Shown here one piece after another: positions 36,080 to 47,306 of a stretch of DNA of 64,000 nucleotides. The translations under genes were made by a program, and so were the position numbers. Positions within the stretch are counted from its first letter, which is position 1. Each line of letters opens with the position of its first letter. The notes beneath the pieces were generated by a model. It was not told the origin of the DNA. It saw only the letters and a list, made by a program, of their open reading frames with translations, and ran no database searches. The stretch comes from Megalopta genalis (Eukaryota; Arthropoda; Insecta; Hymenoptera; Halictidae): the NCBI RefSeq assembly GCF_051020955.1, contig NC_135026.1:9648501-9712500 (forward strand). The letters are read 5' to 3'.

Positions 36080-36312
36080 GCCTTAGGTCTAGGTTAGGTT
36101 TAACTTAAGCGTATATATATATATATAGGATAACTTAAAGATCTTAAGACTTAAAGAAGATGTAACTTAAGATCTAAATTAGGTCTAAATTGGGTCTTGC
36201 TAAGGACTAACTTAGGTCTAGGTTAGGTTTCACTTAAGCGTAGGTTAGATCTTGTTAAGATCTAAGTTAGGTCTAGATTGGGTCCTGCTAAGGACTAACT
36301 TAGGTCTAGGTT
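36080..36312. repeat. TTAGG-like block with ~90/125-bp duplications
   Basis: TTAGGTCTAGGTTAGGTTTA (about 36083) recurs at 36209 and again partially at 36300. TTGGGTCTTGCTAAGGACTA (about 36190) recurs at 36278. An (AT)n of 16 bases lies at 36112-36127. Confidence 0.85.
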
Positions 36313-37537
36313 TTTCGCAGTGGTAGAGAGCGAGTGAAACTGAATCCAATGATACCCAGTTTTTGATGCAGGCGATCTATAATTTTCAATATTTAATGTT
36401 AAAGTCGTTAATAACAAAGCCACAATGCCATGAACGTTAACACACTTAATCCTATTTAGTTATTCTAACGGTCAATAAGACTTCGTAACTATTGTTATTA
36501 GACTGCGAATTTTATACATTTATGGTAAAAACGTGCAATTACAATATAAAACGTTGAAAATAGTAAACGATCTTAAGGACATCTGCGCGTTATTTCCAAT
36601 TCGCGTAAATTATTCAAGGGAGAAAGAAATTTCTGACTCCATTTTCTTGCAGTTGTTGAATGTAATTTCGATACTGCACAAAGATTCGTAGTTTCATTAT
36701 TATATCATAAACTATCTTAACAACCCCTTGGAATCTTAATTTATTTTTCTAACCTCACAATTCTTTGCGCGAGATTCGCCTTATAACCACTTTTACATTT
36801 AATCTCGTGTTTGACTTCGAATACAATATATCGCGTTCGAATATTATTTTTACAATGCGCGAACTTAACAATTAGATCGGAGATACATAGTTGCAAATTG
36901 GCAACCGCAGGTAGCGCCGCAGTAATCTTATCGATAATATTGGGACCGATTATTACCGATCTCGCCGATACAACGTATACACAAATATTTCATGAAAATT
37001 GCGCGGTGTTAACCCTGTTGTAAACAATTGCAAATGTGGAACGAGAAAAACGCTGATCGATTTCACGTTGTCATGAAACCTTACCGGACTTCTTGTCCAT
37101 TCGATTCTTCACCGGATGTTCTAACCTCACAATATTTCCATATAAACAACTGCCACAATGAATCGTTCCGGTGTATCGTTGGTTTCCGGAGAAACGTGGA
37201 TCACCAATTTCTTCGGGAGCCTCGCGAAATTACGCAGAGACTGCTATCACGTTAACGCACGATAATGGAATAACACTTACGCCCGGCGGTGTCATAAATT
37301 CACAGCCTCTCGACAAACGATTTCCACTTAAAGGCTTAACTGCGGCTCGAATAAAATCACGGCGCGGCCGGGGTGGGGTAAGAACGGCGTAACCTTCATC
37401 AGTGAAAAAACGAAGGAAACGCGGGGTAGTGATTTAAAGTCGAAAAAAGAGGTTGGACTAGGACCCGCGCGTCGAATCGTTAACAGGGGACCGGTGGGAG
37501 ACGGTTAATGGTAACGAGGAGTGGGGATGGTCGGCCA
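36313..37537. other. Gene-free low-copy stretch
   Basis: 36499-36535 (GACTGCGAATTTTATACATT) is a copy of the short dispersed repeat at 2772. Otherwise AT-rich to 37070, then GC-richer. No gene is supported. Confidence 0.45.
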
Positions 37538-37612
37538 AGAGAGAAAGGGAGGGAGAGAGAGAAAGAGAAAGAGCGAGAGAGAGGGAGAGAGAGAGAGAGA
37601 GAGAAGGTCGAG
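37538..37612. repeat. (GA)n purine tract
   Basis: GAGAGAAAGGGAGGGAGAGA and GAGAGAGAGA runs on the plus strand. They produce mirrored Ser/Leu (minus) and Arg/Glu (plus) frames of 60-86 codons that are not genes. Confidence 0.95.
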
Positions 37613-38300
37613 GGAGAGACAAGGGAGCCGAGAGCCGGGGGTTCAATCGCATTTAATAGCACGAAATTACGCCGAAATTGGATTCTAATTTACCATCCGC
37701 GAGCGAAATGTATTCAAATTAGCCGGAGGGGAAATAACGAGTCCTTCGGCCGGCGCAGGATTAAATAAATTTCCTTTCTGTTAATGATTATGTAGATTGA
37801 ACGACATTTCTTCCCGTGGCCCCGTCCGAACCGCGGCGTCCTGGCCTTTTTTACCGGAGTTGTGTCGTCGCGACCGCAACCGCCCGGCGTCCGCCGCGCC
37901 GGCAGGGGACGGGGACCCGAACGCGTCCTCGGACCCTGCGTAGGAGCGGGACACGCCGGCGGATACGAGGGGAGAGAAGGGTCCACGGGACCGAATTAAG
38001 GATAATTGCCTCGCGGCGAGCCAACGAAAGAAAGAACTCGCGGCGCGGTGGGGGCAGAGAGGGATCACGAAACCGGCTGGACGATATCGAACCGGCAACG
38101 GAGACGATCGTAAAAGCTGCCGGTCACCCGGCCAATTGATTCTCCCAGCCGGCGCACACACGATTTTTACCGTTTCGGCAAACCTTACCCCCCAACTATT
38201 CAGCTTTTCTGGCTCTTCGTTTCCCCTAAAGGCTCCAAGCTTTTGCATAGTTCGAACGGGATCGGTCGGTGTTAGGTTAGGACTGCAAGGTTATGTCCGA
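37613..38300. other. GC-rich low-copy block
   Basis: A 155-codon minus frame (37781-38248) and a 107-codon plus frame (37816-38139) overlap almost completely, and I see no domain in either. Treated as non-coding. Confidence 0.45.
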
Positions 38301-39749
38301 AAGACTTCGGTCACAGAGCAATGTATCCTGGGTGTACGTGGTATCTATGCGACGCTTCTGTGACGATCTTTACATAAAATGTGCAGTCTTCGTGTCGCTA
38401 CATTCATCGTTAAAGGGTTAATTGGACCTGCTCCTTGGGGTGTACTATTTTTGTTTTTAATAAAGAGCTGCATATTGCTCCATTATTCCACATTATTCCA
38501 TCGTATTGACAGTTGCTAGACTACAGATTCGATATGTTAATGACAAAAAATTGAATAGTTGCAATTCAAAATGGCAGAAAGTTTAAGAGAATTTAAAATT
38601 ATTAATGAGTTATTTCAAGTCTGTTATAGACCTAGAAAAAGAAGGAAAGAAAAAAACGTATATTCAATTTCTATTATTTGCAATTGATGATGGAACAATT
38701 TTTATTTTGCATGAAAACCCACGGTACAATTATCACTGTATAATTGTTTGTATAATTGATCCTCCAAAACAATTGTTGAAACATTTTCACTGCAAGCTAA
38801 TTATTAAAACCCAAAAAGCAATATGCTAAGCTAGAAAAATTCAGGTCAACTGATTAATGTGATAGCTGATAGAAGCGAAGACAGTATCCATTTCCATATA
38901 AAAATTATTTAATGAATTGCTTTCGGCTAGGTTGTATAATTTGTTGGTACCGGCAGATTTTTGTAGCCAACATGTTCGTGTCCCTTCGTGTTTAATCTTG
39001 CAGCGGGATTTTTCGGCCGGCAGAGTCGGCCGCAGGTTGCACGCTGATTTATGCGAATCGCTGTTCCGCGGCGATAGTTGCGGAAGTGACGAGGGTCGGC
39101 TGAGGTCGCGGGGGTGGTTAGAATCGGCTACGTGACGCAGCTTGCGAGCAGGAATTTTTTTCATCGTGCATGCTACATAATGAAATTTTGAAGGACTTTA
39201 ATCCTTCCATCCTTTAAGCCTGAACAAAAAAAATCTATATTGCATTAAATAAATGTAGAAAATACTTTTCCATTTTCTAACCAATGGCAAAGATCGTGTA
39301 CAATAATTTGATGCAAATGCTGGAGAATCGATCTTAATTTTAAGCTGCGGGGCTTTGTGCGAAGCAATAAACTACAAGATTATTGAATCTGTCTTCGATC
39401 ATTTTAATTGGAGTGTTTTGTTCGTTGGTAGTCTGGAGATCGTTGATTCGCAACAAGACGTAAACAACGCTATAAATTAGTTGTCGAACTTGAAATCGCG
39501 TACGCAACCGCCGCACCCGCGTTTTTCCTTGTTTGCCAGCAGTTAGCTGCTCGAGACAAGAAAAACGTGTGAATATGTCGGTAAGGCTGCATGGCGGGGC
39601 CAAGGATCTCCCATGAAGAGGCTCTAAGTGGCGCATCGAGGATCGAGCATGCTTGTCAATGACACGTGACAATCGCCGACTGACTGTTGACCGACGCACT
39701 TCACCTAGAAGCTGTACAAATCTCGATGCTTTCCCGTGACCTCCGCCAC
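38301..39749. other. Gene-free stretch
   Basis: 38516-38553 (TAGACTACAGATTCGATATG) is a third, weaker copy of the short dispersed repeat. 39000-39140 and 39480-39760 are GC-richer. Frames up to 119 codons (39340-39699 -) carry no motif I can name. Confidence 0.4.
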
Positions 39750-40350
39750 AATATAAGCCGTGTCCCCCTCTTCGTCGCTCTTACACATTTTTCTGCTGAT
39801 TTTTTCTTCGTAGTTCTCACCCTTTTTTCAGTCGGTAGTTTTCCCACAATTTTACCTATACTTTCAGTCGATTTTTATCGACCTCTTTATTCCTTTTTTT
39901 GGAAGACAGCTTTTCCAAATTTTGGTCAACTGTTTTCTCACTTCCTACTTACTTTTTGGTTAATTTTTTTTCTCACCCTTTGCACCTTTTTTGGGACGCA
40001 GTTTTCCCAATTTGTACTCATTCCCTTAGTCGACGTTTCTCACACTTTTTGATAATTTTGTTGACACCTTGTTTCACGTCTTTTTACTAATTTCTTTCTG
40101 ACGTCTTTTGTTTCACATCGTTTTACTGATCTTTTTTGACACGTCTTGTTCTCCACTTTTTACTAACTTTTTCTGACGACTTGTTTTCCACTGTTTGTTA
40201 ATTTTTTTTAACGTTTTCCCACTTCTGTTTTTAAACTTTACTTTTTCCCCACTTTTGACTCCCCCTTTTAGAATTTCTTACCCACTTTTTATAGGCTTTC
40301 TTAGCTGGACTTTTTTCCACTTTTTACACCTTTTCATAGTTTTTGTTAAT
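39750..40350. repeat. T-rich degenerate array, unit about 35-45 bp
   Basis: Loose repeats of CTTTTTACTAATTTCTTTCT, GACACGTCTTG and TTTTCCCACTTTT words. The plus-strand frame 39687-40052 (121 codons, Phe/Leu-rich) and its neighbours derive from the T-rich composition, not from a membrane protein gene. Confidence 0.65.
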
Positions 40351-40612
40351 TTGTATGTTTCTTCAATTTTATTTTCTATCGAATCTCTAGAAAATCCGTA
40401 GAAAAGTCCCTAACTCTTCTTTCTTCATTTCAGATTGCAATTGCAGCTTGTGACAATACTTTTTAGTTTTTTAATTATCTTTATTATTTTCTCAAGCAAA
40501 CACAATTTTCTTACCGTGTCACACCCGTGTTTTCACACTATTTTCACGCCAAAGATCCTCTTTGGTTGCGCGTCTTCGATGTGAAACTGTCAGAAATACA
40601 GAAAACTTCTCA

Positions 40613-40680
40613 AGACGTCCATGGAGATTCGAACCTAGAACAACCATGATTGGTTGCCGAGCGCTCTACTCACTCGTCTC
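40613..40680 (-). other. tRNA-like stretch (SINE head or tRNA pseudogene)
   Basis: On the minus strand, GAGTGAGTAGAGCGCTCGG resembles box A and GGTTCGAATCTCC box B. AGACG at the start and CGTCT at the end can pair, and CAACC/GGTTG could form an anticodon-like stem with loop AATCAT. The D-arm is too short and the stem arrangement abnormal for a working tRNA. Confidence 0.45.
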
Positions 40681-40711
40681 TTGACTATTTCCGACCGACA
40701 GATGTGTATCC

Positions 40712-41035
40712 ACAAGTACTTTATAGTACTATAGTACTATAGTACTATATAGTAGTTATATAGTAGTGTAGTACTATAGTTATATAGTTGTAGTATAGTA
40801 CTATAGTTATATAGTTATAGTATAGTACTATAGTTATATAGTTGTAGTATAGTACTATAGTTATATAGTTGTAGTATAGTACTATAGTTATATAGTTATA
40901 GTATAGTACTATAGTTATATAGTTATAGTATAGTACTATAGTACTATAGTATATATATACTATATATACTATATATATACTATATATATATACATATATC
41001 TATATATGTATATAGTATATATAGTACTATAGTAC
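40712..41035. repeat. 27-bp tandem array (TAGTACTATAGTTATATAGTTGTAGTA)
   Basis: Seven to eight near-identical 27-base units from about 40765 to 40935, followed by ACTATATATACTATATATAC palindromic sequence to 41035. TAGTACTA and TATAGTACTATA words make it strongly self-complementary. Confidence 0.95.
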
Positions 41036-41759
41036 TTTAGAGTCTGTTGAATTCGTAATTTCAGTATCATAATTTGCAATCGGAATTAACCTCGACGCCA
41101 ATGCGACAGAAGAACGACTAAACATCTCGAACGGTTTGAGCCCGTGGTCGACTCTCGTTGGAGCTCGGCGTCTGGAAAATCACGGCGCTAATGGAAAAAG
41201 TAAGAGTAACCCTTTTCAATCCATTTTTCAATTCCAAATATTGCCCGTAACGTTAATTTGTCAGACGGGATGTGTCCGCGCGTAGGAGGAATAAAAATTT
41301 CGCCGTAATTCCGGCCAGGAGATTGTTATGTAAAGCCTGTCCAGGGCAGCCCGTTGATTTTCATCGTAACTCCATTTCAGTAATTAATTATAACGCAACC
41401 GACTATCGTTAATGGTTCTTTCTTCCTTCTTCTTTTTTATTTCCACGTGAACAGCGAACAGAGCTTACCCCTCTCCCTCCCTCCCCCCTCTCTCTCTCAC
41501 TCGCCCTCGTTCACGTGTCTCGCTTGATTCGCAGCGAGTGGTTTTATGTAACGCGAATGTGGCAATACCAATTATAAAACCTCGGCCAAGCAGTTATAGT
41601 AAATTCATTAACGAACTTTTCTCTCGGCACAACAAAAACGAATGCGAGGGCAATAATAAATGTAATGGGCTCTCAGCTAGAGTACCTCGTTACTTCCACC
41701 CCTTTGAGGAGGAACAGAAAAGGAGGAGAACGCGCTTATGTACTATATGCGTGCGCGTA

Positions 41760-41799
<40 letters not shown>

Positions 41800-42217
41800 C
41801 GTATATGCATATATTCTAGTATACATATAAAATCTATGCACGCGTTCCCGACAAAATGGAAATCACCGACGGCCGTATTGTTGCACAACGAAATTTCACT
41901 CGTCTTGCTCGCCCTCTCGACTGCGTTAATTCTGTTTCATCGCGATCCGGCTTTCATCGCATCTTTCCATACGTGTGCACACGGTATCAACAGAACCGTT
42001 TCCTAGCGGTTCCTTTATTTTTTTAAACGCCCTCCCGCGTTTCGGTGCCAGAACAATGAGTAATGGGACAGGTTAGGTTTACGGACTCGCCTGCCTTTCG
42101 CTGCTACGTTCACACCTCGCTGCTGTGCCGTGCGGGCAACCGTACGTGTAATTGGGCACTGATTCTTATTAGCTGAAAAAAATTCGGTTAAATTATTGTA
42201 CAACTTGAGGTGAAATA
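41036..42217. other. Low-copy DNA with CT and TA tracts
   Basis: A CT-rich tract lies at 41468-41506 and (TA)n at 41764-41796. Two overlapping frames (93 and 113 codons) pass through the (TA)n in different phases, so neither is supported. Confidence 0.45.
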
Positions 42218-42704
42218 TTGCGTTGTCCCGGAAAGTTCGTGCCGATTTTACATAGCCAAGAGCTTTACAGTATGATCGTGGATGGTTGATTCTGATTTAT
42301 TTAGCATTCCTGCTAATTGACGTAATGTTGAGCGTTCTTGATCTTCAGGGGCGAAATTTCCAACTTTAAACCGAGCAAACCGCTTCCGCACAGTTCTTTC
42401 GGTTATAGCATTCTCGCCATAAACAGCGCATATCTTATTTGCCGCTTGTGTGGCATTTTTGCCCTTTCGGAAAAAGAAAAGCATTAAATGCCTATGATGC
42501 ACTTTATTTGCCGCCATATTCTAAGGCGTACAAAACTGATGAAAATTAACGAATCGTAACCAAACTTTTTTCCAAATATGGCTGAAGTTATCTCTTTTAG
42601 AATATGTACACATGTCATTTGTTTTCAATAATTGTGATATATTCAGTCAGGTCTCTCACGCTACCTACCGAAAATCGGCTGTACTTCAATTTTTATATAG
42701 TAAA
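42218..42704 (-). mobile_element. Internally deleted mariner element
   Basis: The left terminus TTGCGTTGTCCCGGAAAGTT continues GTGCCGATTTT and is a typical mariner end. At 42671 AAAATCGGCTGTACTTCA is the decayed opposite end. Between them, on the minus strand, lies the N-terminal part of a mariner transposase. Length is about 490 bp against about 1.3 kb for intact mariners, so most of the coding region is lost. Confidence 0.75.
42248..42517 (-). pseudogene. Mariner transposase fragment (N-terminal DNA-binding part)
   Basis: An 89-codon frame whose protein begins MAANKVHHRHLMLFFFRKG and includes NATQAANKI, ERTVRKRFARFK and EDQERS. These correspond to the helix-turn-helix region near the N-terminus of mariner (IS630-Tc1-mariner) transposases, which binds the terminal repeats. 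A second helix-like part follows (QLAGMLNKSESTIHDH). It then runs straight into the terminal repeat and stops; all three catalytic Asp (DD34D) are absent. It cannot be an active transposase, though a DNA-binding peptide could in principle be expressed. The start is the first Met, at the position usual for the family. Confidence 0.8.
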
Positions 42705-44185
42705 CTGAAATAGCGAAGTTCTCGGTTAGCTTTGCAATCGCGTTTCGTATTAAATTAATGATCGTTAAGAAATTGGAATATCACCAACTGGAAACTACCT
42801 TTGAATTGTACAGGTTACATACCTTTCCATTAGGACAAAGATCTTGAATTCTCCGTTGTCTTCCATTCAACTTGTTCAGGTTAAAATCTAGGTTAGGTCT
42901 GCATTGCGTATAGGTTGGCTCGACAGAGATATTCCTTTCTGTTTTTTTACTAAATTAATTATCGTTACAGACTAGATGTGTTCATCTTTGGAATTTTTGA
43001 TATATTGGCACTTTGTAGCCATCACTGAACTCGTTGAGATTATCAGACAGATGTTGGAAAATCGACAACATTTTGTATTTTCTTTGTCAGAAAATACGAA
43101 CGGACATAAAACAGGAAAGTTAACAGATTAAAGTAAATACACCTAATACACGCAATCGTAACAAAGATTTCCAGAAATTTCGACGCTTAATTCTCCACTG
43201 TCCGCACAAAATTCTTTGTCATTTTGTCCAAAATATGTTAAACTTAACAATAAATTAATAATAAAATTGTGTAAATAATATGTAAGTGAAATAAAATAAA
43301 ATTAAAAATATGTAACTAACTTAATAATAAAATTGTAATATCCAAAACGTGGAGAAATATTCTTCCAAAATTTCGTCCAGCAGAAAAACGGTAAAAAAGG
43401 CTTGGCCAGAAATGTTCACCAAGCAGAATCAACTTTTACGAGAAAACCACCCATGTCATTAAGTTATGCAGAATATATCCGTGACAATTTCCTCCAGCTG
43501 CTTTCTCGTCCAGCTCTCGTCTCCGCCGAGAGGTTCCAGGCAATCGACAATCGACGAGGCGAACGGCAAATCCGCCGGCTCTCGTTACCATTTACGCGTC
43601 ACGCAGCGTGTTCCTTTCGCTTTCGACGAGCGGAGAGCCCGATATATTTTATTTTACAAGCCGGCCGAGGGAATCGATTTTTCGTGTAGAAGATAACAAG
43701 GTGGCGCGGGCGTTGCAAGCTGTGGAGCAGACCGGAGCGGGTAGGAGCAGGTAGGAGCGGGCGGGAGCGGGTGAAAAAAAGTTGGGCCGAGCGCGCGGGG
43801 GCCATTTAATAACAGTTTAAAGCGTTATCGATGCAAACTTGGCCGGCCCAATAAAGGCACACGGCCGTCTCGCGTACGGAATCGAGCCGTGAATCGCTCG
43901 CTCGTAACAATTTAATATCGCGGGGTCGCGGCGCGATAACGTGTCGAGGGAGCGGGGATTAATTGCGATTCGAAAAACCGGAGAATTAATAATTTTCTCT
44001 TCGGCGCTTAAATTAATGACAACGAGAGAGAGAGAGTGAGAGAGAGAGAGAGAGAGAAAGCTCTTTCGGAGAAACTGCGCCGGGAGAAACTAGCTCAGAT
44101 ATAACTCTGACATCGGCAAAACAGGGAGCGATACCATAATTTATTTTTTTTTTTTATTGACGTATCTATAGTGTATATAGAAATA
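42705..44185. other. Gene-free stretch, GC-rich 43390-44130
   Basis: 42880-42910 has TTAGGTCT-like words. A GGAGCGGGTA-type 10-11 base tandem repeat occurs at 43728-43770. (GA)n lies at 44022-44059. Opposed frames at 43402-43805 are unsupported as genes. Confidence 0.45.
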
Positions 44186-44462
44186 TTGGGTTGGCAATTA
44201 AGTAATTGCCGATTTCAGTTATAGATGTCTCTCACTCCCATTTTTATGATATCCGTAAATGTTATATTATAAAATTATTATTATTATTATTATGTTATTT
44301 TTTATTATCCGTGAATGTTAGCAACTGGACAAATTGAATGCAGCGGTCAAGGAAAAGCGACCAGAATTGGTCGATCGTAAAGGTGTCATTTTCCAGCAGG
44401 ACAATGCTAGGCCGCACACGTCTTTGTCCACTCGGCAAAAATTGATGGATATTATAGTTATA
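44186..44462 (+). mobile_element. Mariner relic: 5' terminus joined to a catalytic-core fragment
   Basis: TA followed by TTGGGTTGGCAATTAAGTAA and TTGCCGATTTC is a mariner terminal repeat with its TA target. After about 100 bases with an (ATT)n microsatellite, the sequence jumps into the later part of the transposase gene. No 3' terminus was found. It belongs to a different mariner lineage from the copy at 42218, judging by the terminal sequence. Confidence 0.75.
44316..44453 (+). pseudogene. Mariner transposase fragment with second catalytic Asp
   Basis: Read from 44316, the frame gives a Cys, an in-frame TAG (44319-44321, where the family usually has Gln), QLDKLNAAVKEKRPELVDRK and then GVIFQQDNARPHTS. 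The motif QQDNARPH is the hallmark of mariner transposases and holds the second catalytic Asp (codon 44400-44402) of the DD34D triad. The N-terminal half, first Asp and the C-terminal end with the third Asp are missing. Non-functional. Confidence 0.85.
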
Positions 44463-44547
44463 GTTATATAAACTAGTTGTGCTAACTGTAATAAATCGTA
44501 AAGCATTAGTTGTTCACTGGTTGTAATAATATTCTTTATGAAATTAT

Positions 44548-44918
44548 TCTAACGAAACTATTTCTATTCTTAATTCTTTATGAAATTATTCTTAATTGTT
44601 CTTTATGAAATATTGGATTCGTTGAATCGAGTATTCAAAAAATTTTCTCGCAATTGCTGTTTTTATGGATTTGTGCCAGATTGAAGCGCAAAAATTTTGA
44701 AGTTTTCATAGGGTTAATAATATCTTTTTTATTCTAATGAAACTCTATTTCTATTCTTAATTCTTTATGAAATTATTCTTAATTGTTCTTTATGAAATAT
44801 TGGATTCGTTGAATCGAGTATTCAAAAAATTTTCTCGCAATTGCTGTTTTTCTGGATTTGTGCCAGATTGAAGCGCAAAAATTTTGAAGTTTTCATAGGG
44901 TTAATAATATTTTTTTCG
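44548..44918. repeat. Near-identical 187-bp tandem duplication
   Basis: TTTCTATTCTTAATTCTTTA at 44561 recurs at 44748. The following 170 bases match almost base for base, including GGATTCGTTGAATCGAGTAT and GTGCCAGATTGAAGCGCAAA; one clear difference is TTATGG versus TTCTGG. This is the youngest duplication in the window. The second half of each unit is a module of the fold-back arm. Confidence 0.97.
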
Positions 44919-45420
44919 TACAATTTCAAACCTTCAATATCGAGGCGCCAAATTCCCTTCCCGCAAACGTTATCTTTGTGTAAAACAAAATTAACTGCAA
45001 AATTTAAGCCAAAAGGAAACATGAAAACTTTGAAAGTTACCGAAAGTTTTTGCAAAATTTTGAACCACAGCCCTCGAATCCCCAAAAGTCCTTCTCGCGA
45101 ACATTGTTTCATTAAAAAACGAAGCTCTATGCAAAAATAGAGTCTCAAATCGAAGAACAACAAATTTTCAAAATTACAAGTAATTACAAGCATTTCTGAA
45201 AAAAATTTCGAACTTCGACTTTCGATTCTCCCCAAAATCCTTCTCGCAAAAATTGCACCTGTAAAAAATGAAATTCTATGCAAAACATGAGCCAAATCGA
45301 AGCACACAAAATTTTCAAAATTATAAGCAAGTATTTTTGAAGAATTTTCAGTCTCAACTTCTTTCTCGCGAGCATTGTATTTCTGTAAAGTAAAGCCAGG
45401 TGTCAAATTTCATCAGAAAA
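44640..45420. repeat. Tandem modules of the fold-back arm, about six copies
   Basis: CCTTCTCGCAAACATTGT-like starts occur at about 44645, 44832, 44960, 45091, 45239 and 45362. Each is followed by AACGAAGCTCTATGCAAAA, a stretch like AAATCGAAGCACAAAA, and TTTTCAAAATTACAAG. Spacing is 123-187 bases. A 194-codon minus-strand frame runs through the array; its protein is internally repetitive in the same period, so it is a repeat by-product. Confidence 0.85.
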
Positions 45421-46300
45421 ATAGTAATAATAAAATTAACAATAACAAATCGATCGCGCGAAATAAAATATACGAGCATAGGAGGGGAAGCATTTTCGCG
45501 ATTGCATTGAAAATATCTACTAGATTACACGAAATCGGGTTCGACCGGTTTTCGGAAGTTCAGCCCCAGGAACTAATTACAGCGACAGATAGGGGAGGCG
45601 AAGCGTCGGACCTGTACGCGTGACTGGTTTTTATCGCGAGCCATCCGCCAGCGAGTCCGCGAGCGGCGCGGTCGATGCCTGTAATTCAAGCCATAATAGC
45701 CGCTACATTATATCTCACTGTTTTCGCAAGAAACCGCACTTGTCCCAGTTCCAAAAGTTTCCTGCGTTTTATCACCAGACGCGGTCGCCCCCCCCCCCCA
45801 CCCGTCTCCCCCATACACAACGTCCAATTTGCAATAATTCATCGCTTTACGCGGGGATTCGTCAGGGACGAGCCGCACGGCCCCGGAAAAACCGGGCCGG
45901 GAAGAACGCGTGTTGCGGATTGGACAGCCGCCTTCTGTATTCTATATTCAGTCTGTCTATACCGGCAATAAAATCGCGGGGGATACCCACCGGAACGGGC
46001 TATTACGGCCCGCGTTTCTCAACGCTTTTCCTATATTACACGGTTTTATTTATTGCCGGGCCGCGGCCCCGTTTATGGCATGCATGCCCGCCGAACGAAA
46101 GAAATTAGACGGTCCGGAAATTGTTCGACCGACCTGCAATCAAATTTCTTGCCTACGCTGCCCGGGGAAATGCTTGTCGCGCCGTTTCGGTCTACCTTTC
46201 GTTAATCGAATTAGTCGAGATAAGCCTGCACGTGGATGGAATTGTTCAGTGGTGTTGCATATTATTACACAATGATTCATTTCAATCGAAATAAATTGAC
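45421..46300. other. GC-rich low-copy block
   Basis: Three overlapping plus-strand frames (98-162 codons) run in different phases through 45620-46275, with a C-run at 45789-45799. No domain is recognised and I do not call a gene. Confidence 0.45.
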
Positions 46301-46309
46301 GGAACATCG

Positions 46310-46810
46310 TGTGCAGCATGACTTCTTGAACAACTTTCTCCGTTGCGGAAAGTGTTGGTTTTCTTTGGTTTCCGAGATATTCGCGGAAAAGTGTTGAACT
46401 GACCTAATCGGATCTAACCTAGACCTAGTCGGATCCAACCTAGACCTAATCTAGCCAAACGCAGTCCTAACTGGGGCTTAACCTAGACCTAAGTTGTATT
46501 TACATTATTCGTGGCAATTTAGCGAACCTAACCTATACTTATGTATACTTAACCTATACTTATGAGGTTCTAATACTATAAATATAAAGGCGTTATAAGT
46601 ATTAACAAGTATTAGTATTAATAAGTATTAAGTAATTTAAATAAGTAACTTTAAAATTTCATTCTTTTCTTGATAATTTTAGTAGGTCGAAAGTAATATA
46701 TTGACATCATTGAATGGTTTTAATTTATCTACTGTTTGACACTACAAATATTCATTTTCTCATGGTATAGGTTAAGTGTCGGGTAGATCTGGGTTTAAAA
46801 TATCTTGAAC
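46310..46810. repeat. Composite dispersed repeat
   Basis: TTTCCGAGATATTCGCGGAA (46368) precedes CCTAATCGGATCTAACCTAG-type blocks (46400-46500), then AACCTATACTTATGAGGTTC (46535-46570) and, farther on, GGTTAAGTGTCGGG and TATCTTGAACGTTGCAAG (46765-46820). The order matches the copies at 35.0 and 51.2 kb, with the latter in the opposite sense. Confidence 0.7.
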
Positions 46811-47306
46811 GTTGCAAGTACAGGTTATGAGCTTAATTGCCTTTTTGTTGTTTCATTGATTTCTAAGTCATCACTTATTGCGTTGCTTGAAAGTGTATTC
46901 TGACAATGAGTTTTCACATTGTGCGCACTGAGTGGAGAAGAAAACTAGTATTTCATTCGATGTAGCTGTCCGTCTGTCTGTCTGTCTGTCTGTGTCCGTT
47001 CCGTTGTGTTGATAAACATGCACGTCTTGCGGAGCTACTTCTTATAAATATTATGATTTCTCGTGTTTGAATGCTATCTCTATTCCTTACTCGTTCCACG
47101 AAGAACTGTATTGCACGCATTTGTAATGCAGAGAGGAAAACTACTTCGCTAAATATTCCAACCTTTAGCACCAAAATCTTCAGCATGCTTGAAACAAAAC
47201 ACTGTTTGAAATGCTATTTTAAACAACGTTTATAATACACGTCGACTATCTCATCTCTGAAAGTTCAAGTGGTTGAACGAGTACGACACTTCATTTTCAA
47301 AAACAT
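46811..47306. other. Gene-free stretch with (TGTC)n
   Basis: A (CTGT)n tetranucleotide run occurs at 46968-46992. A 77-codon minus frame crosses it and is unsupported. Confidence 0.5.

Noticed and set aside
37781..38248. 155-codon minus-strand frame
   Set aside because: Overlaps a 107-codon plus frame almost completely; composition is typical of GC-rich non-coding DNA.
39687..40090. Phe/Leu-rich frames suggesting membrane segments
   Set aside because: They arise from T-rich degenerate repeats; hydrophobic runs are expected from TTT and CTT codons.
44822..45406. 194-codon minus-strand reading frame, the longest in the window
   Set aside because: Its protein repeats with the same period as the underlying fold-back modules and resembles no family; the frame follows from the repeat array.
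45620..46108. 162-codon plus-strand frame in a GC-rich block
   Set aside because: Three overlapping frames in different phases; no recognisable domain; likely chance in GC-rich DNA.
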